A stretch of DNA of 64,000 nucleotides from JAKVBK01 sp022447275 (GTDB taxonomy: Bacteria; Pseudomonadota; Alphaproteobacteria; Rhodobacterales; Rhodobacteraceae). Numbering within the stretch: position 1 is the first letter of the stretch; every line of letters begins with the position of its first letter. The position numbers and the translations under genes were made by a program. This document shows, piece by piece, positions 61,378 to 64,000 of the stretch. The stretch covers positions 1,674,001 to 1,738,000 of the forward strand of contig CP138932.1 in assembly GCA_047125605.1 (NCBI GenBank), in the 5' to 3' direction. Under the pieces are notes generated by a model. The model had not been told where the DNA came from and did no database searches. It saw nothing but the letters and a program-made list of their open reading frames with translations.

Positions 61378-62556
61378 TCAGGCGCTGCGGTACAGCTTGG
61401 TCATCGAGAATTCACGGTGACCAAGTGCCTCGGCCGCGGTATTGCGGCCATTCGCGGTGCGGCGGATCATGTCGATAAGCGCATCGCCTGCCTCATCGAT
61501 CGTCTGCTCGCGGCGCAGGATGCCCGACACATCCACATCCACATGCTCGGCCATGGTGCGCACGGTGCGCGGGTTGGCCGTGATCTTGATCACTGGCACG
61601 ATCGGGTTGCCCACCACGTTGCCCTGCCCTGTGGGGAAGGTGTGGATCACGGCACCGCCAGCCGCCATCAGCGTGACGCATTCCGCTGCCGCAGAAGAGC
61701 TGTCCATGAAATAAAGCCCTGCGCCGGAGTTCGGCATCTCTGCCGGCTCAAGGATGTCGATATACTGCGATGTCCGACCGATCTTTTCGAGGTTGCCCAG
61801 GGCCTTTTCCTCGATCGTGGTCAAGCCGCCCTCGATATTGCCCTTGGTGGGCTGACTGTCAGACAGATCATCGGTCTGGTGGGCGAAGATTACTTCATCC
61901 TGGTAGGCCTTCCACATCTTGTACCAGCGCGCGCCCACCTCCTCGTTGATCGCGCGTTTCTGGCAGATGTGCTCCGCGCCTGTGATCTCGGAGGTCTCAC
62001 CAAAGAAGCCGGTGATGCCCTCGGGCAGCAGCTTGTCGTACATGTTGCCCACGGTCGGGCACGAGCCGAGACCGGTGGTTGTATCGGACTCACCGCATTT
62101 GGTGGACACCCAGAGCTCATTTACAGAGCATTCTTCCCGCTCAAGTTCAGTGGCCCAGTGCACGAAGTCCTTCGCCGCCCATGAGGCCGCCCGGATGGTT
62201 TCGAAATCCCCCTTCTGCTCGATAGAGAACTCAGCCACAGGCTTGCCCGTCTGGCGGATGCCATCGGCGATGCGCTTGGTCCAACCCGGCTCGATCCCGA
62301 TCACCACGACAGCGGCCACATTGGGGTTGGCGCCCGTGCCGATGATGGTGCGAAAATGGGTTTCGAGGTCTTCCCCGAATTGCAGGCGGCCATAGGCATG
62401 GGGAATGGCCATCGTGCCCTTAACGTTGTTCGCAACGGCCTCACAGGCGGCGTTCGAGATGTCATCGACGGGCAGGATGATGATGTGGTTACGGACACCC
62501 ACACGGCCATTTTCGCGGCGGAAACCCTTGAAGGTGATATTGGAATATTTTGACAT
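61378..62556 (-). CDS. UxaA family lyase, large subunit; probable (2R)-sulfolactate sulfo-lyase beta
   Basis: 392 aa. Contains the C-terminal domain of the altronate/galactarate dehydratase family: RRENGRVGVRNHIIILPVDD, NPNVAAVVVIGIEPGW, WVSTKCGESDTTTGLGSCPT, SQPTKGNIEGGLTTIEEKAL and FPTGQGNVVGNPIVPVIKIT. Iron-binding cysteine is expected in STKCGESD. Length and subunit split match SuyB (about 390 aa) rather than fused UxaA (about 495 aa). By memory, its sequence resembles SuyB of Paracoccus and roseobacters closely. It would release sulfite from (2R)-sulfolactate to give pyruvate. A sugar-acid dehydratase remains possible. ATG at 62556 chosen; an open frame upstream crosses the poly-G tract and SuyA. 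Confidence 0.8.
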   Translation of the reverse strand: MSKYSNITFKGFRRENGRVGVRNHIIILPVDDISNAACEAVANNVKGTMAIPHAYGRLQFGEDLETHFRTIIGTGANPNVAAVVVIGIEPGWTKRIADGIRQTGKPVAEFSIEQKGDFETIRAASWAAKDFVHWATELEREECSVNELWVSTKCGESDTTTGLGSCPTVGNMYDKLLPEGITGFFGETSEITGAEHICQKRAINEEVGARWYKMWKAYQDEVIFAHQTDDLSDSQPTKGNIEGGLTTIEEKALGNLEKIGRTSQYIDILEPAEMPNSGAGLYFMDSSSAAAECVTLMAAGGAVIHTFPTGQGNVVGNPIVPVIKITANPRTVRTMAEHVDVDVSGILRREQTIDEAGDALIDMIRRTANGRNTAAEALGHREFSMTKLYRSA

Positions 62557-62631
62557 TGCTTTTCTCTCACTCCTGCTTCGCTTGGGCAGCGAAGTGCGTG
62601 TTGTCCTGATACCCCTGCACCCTGCGGCGCA

Positions 62632-62645
62632 GGGGGGGGGGGGGG
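62632..62645. repeat. homopolymer of 14 G (14 C on the coding strand)
   Basis: An uninterrupted run of 14 G lies between the small and large UxaA-family subunit genes, 5 nt past the small-subunit stop and 75 nt before the large-subunit start. It is non-coding in both genes. Such runs slip easily during replication and are also prone to length error in sequencing. Confidence 0.9.
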
Positions 62646-62650
62646 CGGTA

Positions 62651-62956
62651 TTACCAGCGCTTCGTCTTGCAGTTATGGGTATGCACGTGGCCGCCCTTGG
62701 GAATATCGGCGATGATCTTGCCAATATCTTCACCGTACTTTGTGGCGGTGTCGCCATCCTTGAGATCTTTCAGGGCGATCTTGTGGCCAATCGGCACATC
62801 GGCGCCAGCGGTCAGGCGGAAGGTGGAATTGTCATGGGTGATGCAGCACAGCATATCGGTGCCGGCGGTCAATCCCTCGACCACGACGACGCCCACGTTG
62901 TCGGCCTCTTCGTGAACCAGCAGATGCGGAATTTCATTGGGAGTTGGGTTGGACAT
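62651..62956 (-). CDS. UxaA family lyase, small (SAF-domain) subunit; probable sulfolactate sulfo-lyase alpha
   Basis: 101 aa. A single SAF-like domain: HLLVHEEADNVGVVVVEGLT, VPIGHKIALKDLKDGD and the end HVHTHNCKTKRW. This is the N-terminal domain of altronate dehydratase as a separate chain, the arrangement of SuyA (about 10 kDa). The HVHxHNxKTKRW C-terminus matches what I recall of SuyA. It precedes the large subunit by 94 bp with the poly-G run between, and follows the zinc alcohol dehydrogenase by 14 bp. Confidence 0.82.
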   Translation of the reverse strand: MSNPTPNEIPHLLVHEEADNVGVVVVEGLTAGTDMLCCITHDNSTFRLTAGADVPIGHKIALKDLKDGDTATKYGEDIGKIIADIPKGGHVHTHNCKTKRW

Positions 62957-62970
62957 GGAGGTCTCCGGGT

Positions 62971-63957
62971 TCAGCTTGGTTTGAGAATAATTTTCGGGGC
63001 CGCGATCTTGCCAGAGCGAATGTCGGCAAAGGCGCTGGCCCCTTCAGACAGGGCACGGGTTTCGGTCCAGTTGAGGGGGCCGAGTTTGCCTGCATACATG
63101 GCCGCGCAGGTGTCGCGGAAATCCTGCGGCGTGTAGGTGTAGGTGCCCGTAAAGGTGATTTCCTGCAGGGTCAGGCGGCGGATATCCAGCCCCCCTGCCC
63201 CTCCGCCGAGCCCCACATGCAGGATCATCCCGCCAGGACGCGTAACGGCAGAAGCCTGTGCGCGGGTTGCATCATAGCCGACCGCATCAATCGTCAGATC
63301 GAACTGCTTGCCGTCCACAGCAGCCGGCACGACCACCTCTGCGGCCTCAAAAGACGACAGGTAAGCACGCCGCGTATCGTTGGGCTCAACCAAAGTGATG
63401 TTTTCAATGCCCTGTGCCCGCAGGCAGAGGGCAGCCGCAACACCGATCGCCCCGCCACCAATGACCAGCGCATTTTGCGCCGGATCAGCCACCATGGCCT
63501 GCTTGGCAAGACGGACCGCGTGCCAACTCACGGCGATTGGCTCGGCCAGTGCGGCCTGCTCCAGCGTCACCTGATCGGGGACGGTCACGAGGTTTTCGCC
63601 CGGCATGGCCACATATTGCGCAAAAGCCCCTTGGCGGGGTGGCATGGAGATGATCTGGCGCTGCGGGCACAAGTTGTTACGGCCCGCCAAGCAGGCGCGG
63701 CATTTGCCGCAGGTCACGAGGGGGTTGATCGTAACGCGCTCTCCGTCGCGGTCGCCGCCGACAACAACCCCAGCCCCTTCATGCCCAAGGATCAGCGGCG
63801 CAGGGCGTCTGTCGTCATGGCCGAGATAAGCATGCATGTCGGAGCCACAGACCCCGACGCTGTCAATCCGGACAAGATGCATCCCCGCCCCAACCACCGG
63901 ATCGGCGGCATCGCCATAGGCAAGCGTTTCCGGGCCTGTATAGACAAGAGCCTTCAT
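62971..63957 (-). CDS. zinc-dependent alcohol dehydrogenase (MDR family)
   Basis: 328 aa medium-chain dehydrogenase. The catalytic zinc site has GVCGSDMHAYLGHD and GHEGAGVV; the structural zinc loop is CGKCRACLAGRNNLC. The Rossmann motif is VIGGGAIGVAAALCLRAQG. The family covers sorbitol, threonine and galactitol-phosphate dehydrogenases. In this operon it likely oxidises a polyol or hydroxy-sulfonate feeding the UxaA-type lyase. Its ATG overlaps the stop of the upstream SDR gene by 4 nt (ATGA). Confidence 0.92.
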   Translation of the reverse strand: MKALVYTGPETLAYGDAADPVVGAGMHLVRIDSVGVCGSDMHAYLGHDDRRPAPLILGHEGAGVVVGGDRDGERVTINPLVTCGKCRACLAGRNNLCPQRQIISMPPRQGAFAQYVAMPGENLVTVPDQVTLEQAALAEPIAVSWHAVRLAKQAMVADPAQNALVIGGGAIGVAAALCLRAQGIENITLVEPNDTRRAYLSSFEAAEVVVPAAVDGKQFDLTIDAVGYDATRAQASAVTRPGGMILHVGLGGGAGGLDIRRLTLQEITFTGTYTYTPQDFRDTCAAMYAGKLGPLNWTETRALSEGASAFADIRSGKIAAPKIILKPS

Positions 63958-64000
63958 TTCGCAGTGAACCCCCCATCCACCATCATAACCTGCCCCGTGA
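63954..64000 (-). CDS. short-chain dehydrogenase/reductase, C-terminal end only
   Basis: The last 14 codons read TGQVMMVDGGFTAK, the almost invariant C-terminus of FabG-type SDR proteins. The 5' part lies beyond the right edge. Its stop overlaps the start of the zinc dehydrogenase, so it is the next gene upstream in the same operon. Confidence 0.8.
   Translation of the reverse strand, partial: TGQVMMVDGGFTAK

Noticed and set aside
1..64000. CRISPR arrays, prophage, rRNA and known riboswitches
   Set aside because: Scanned by eye: no regularly spaced repeats, no phage structural genes, no rRNA segments and no FMN, TPP, cobalamin or SAM riboswitch-like leaders were recognised.

Overview
The window looks like chromosomal DNA of a marine-type alphaproteobacterium, most likely a Rhodobacteraceae (Roseobacter group) member. 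Evidence for this is the high-GC codon use, a GcrA cell-cycle regulator (confined to Alphaproteobacteria), the ftsY-eamA-yciB gene order, a DUF6502/DUF5666 pair, a Mn-dependent pyrophosphatase, and many acyl-CoA, peptide and organic-acid catabolic genes. No prophage, CRISPR array, plasmid origin or rRNA was seen. One tRNA is present, tRNA-Gly(TCC).

Layout. 1-4.1 kb: an acyl-CoA dehydrogenase and an NDP-forming acyl-CoA ligase, translationally coupled, divergent from a GlxA/AraC-type regulator. 4.1-8.7 kb: a class IV aminotransferase, a fasciclin lipoprotein divergent from a DUF6502/DUF5666 pair, and a KDG-type sugar kinase. 9.2-16.1 kb: a peptide-uptake operon with an M81 (MlrC-like) metallopeptidase, a Tat-exported SBP, two permeases and a fused double ATPase, with a terminator hairpin just after the SBP gene. 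16.2-19.6 kb: a TetR regulator divergent from an isoquinoline 1-oxidoreductase-like molybdenum hydroxylase (iorAB), with two identical 18-bp palindromes between them. 19.6-24.6 kb, opposite strand: acetamidase/formamidase, M20 amidohydrolase, gamma-glutamyltransferase-like enzyme and an aldo/keto reductase. 24.9-28.6 kb: ChrA transporter and a DEAD-box helicase with a long basic tail. 28.8-38.1 kb: housekeeping genes (yciB, eamA, ftsY, gcrA, rimO, M48 protease, DCC protein, Nudix, a second EamA). 38.2-44 kb: an orphan 168-aa protein, PhnM-like hydrolase, CoA ester lyase, acyl-CoA dehydrogenase and MFS transporter. 44-46.1 kb: groES-groEL under a CIRCE element.

46.2-48.35 kb is a decayed island. 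It holds a degenerate copy of the 5' end of the downstream pyrophosphatase gene including its leader, a broken IS3-type orfA, a small intact-looking 69-aa gene, and a frameshifted RTX/calcium-binding protein. 48.4-56.3 kb returns to core genes: ppaC, a HAD hydrolase, a MaoC hydratase, ribF, an acyl-CoA synthetase and an MsbA-like exporter. After tRNA-Gly, 56.6-57.7 kb is a second graveyard, with a LysR-family remnant abutting a second, different IS3-type orfA remnant. 57.7-59.7 kb: a glutathionyl-hydroquinone-reductase-like GST and a NarL-type response regulator. 60.3-64 kb: a catabolic operon on the minus strand (SDR, zinc alcohol dehydrogenase, split UxaA-family small and large subunits, Ldh-family dehydrogenase) whose UxaA pair most resembles (2R)-sulfolactate sulfo-lyase SuyAB. 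A 14-nt G run lies between the two subunit genes.

I found no single feature that is clearly a new system. The best leads are the tandem TetR palindromes at iorAB, the M81-peptidase/peptide-ABC operon, the probable sulfolactate operon with its homopolymer spacer, and the two decayed loci.
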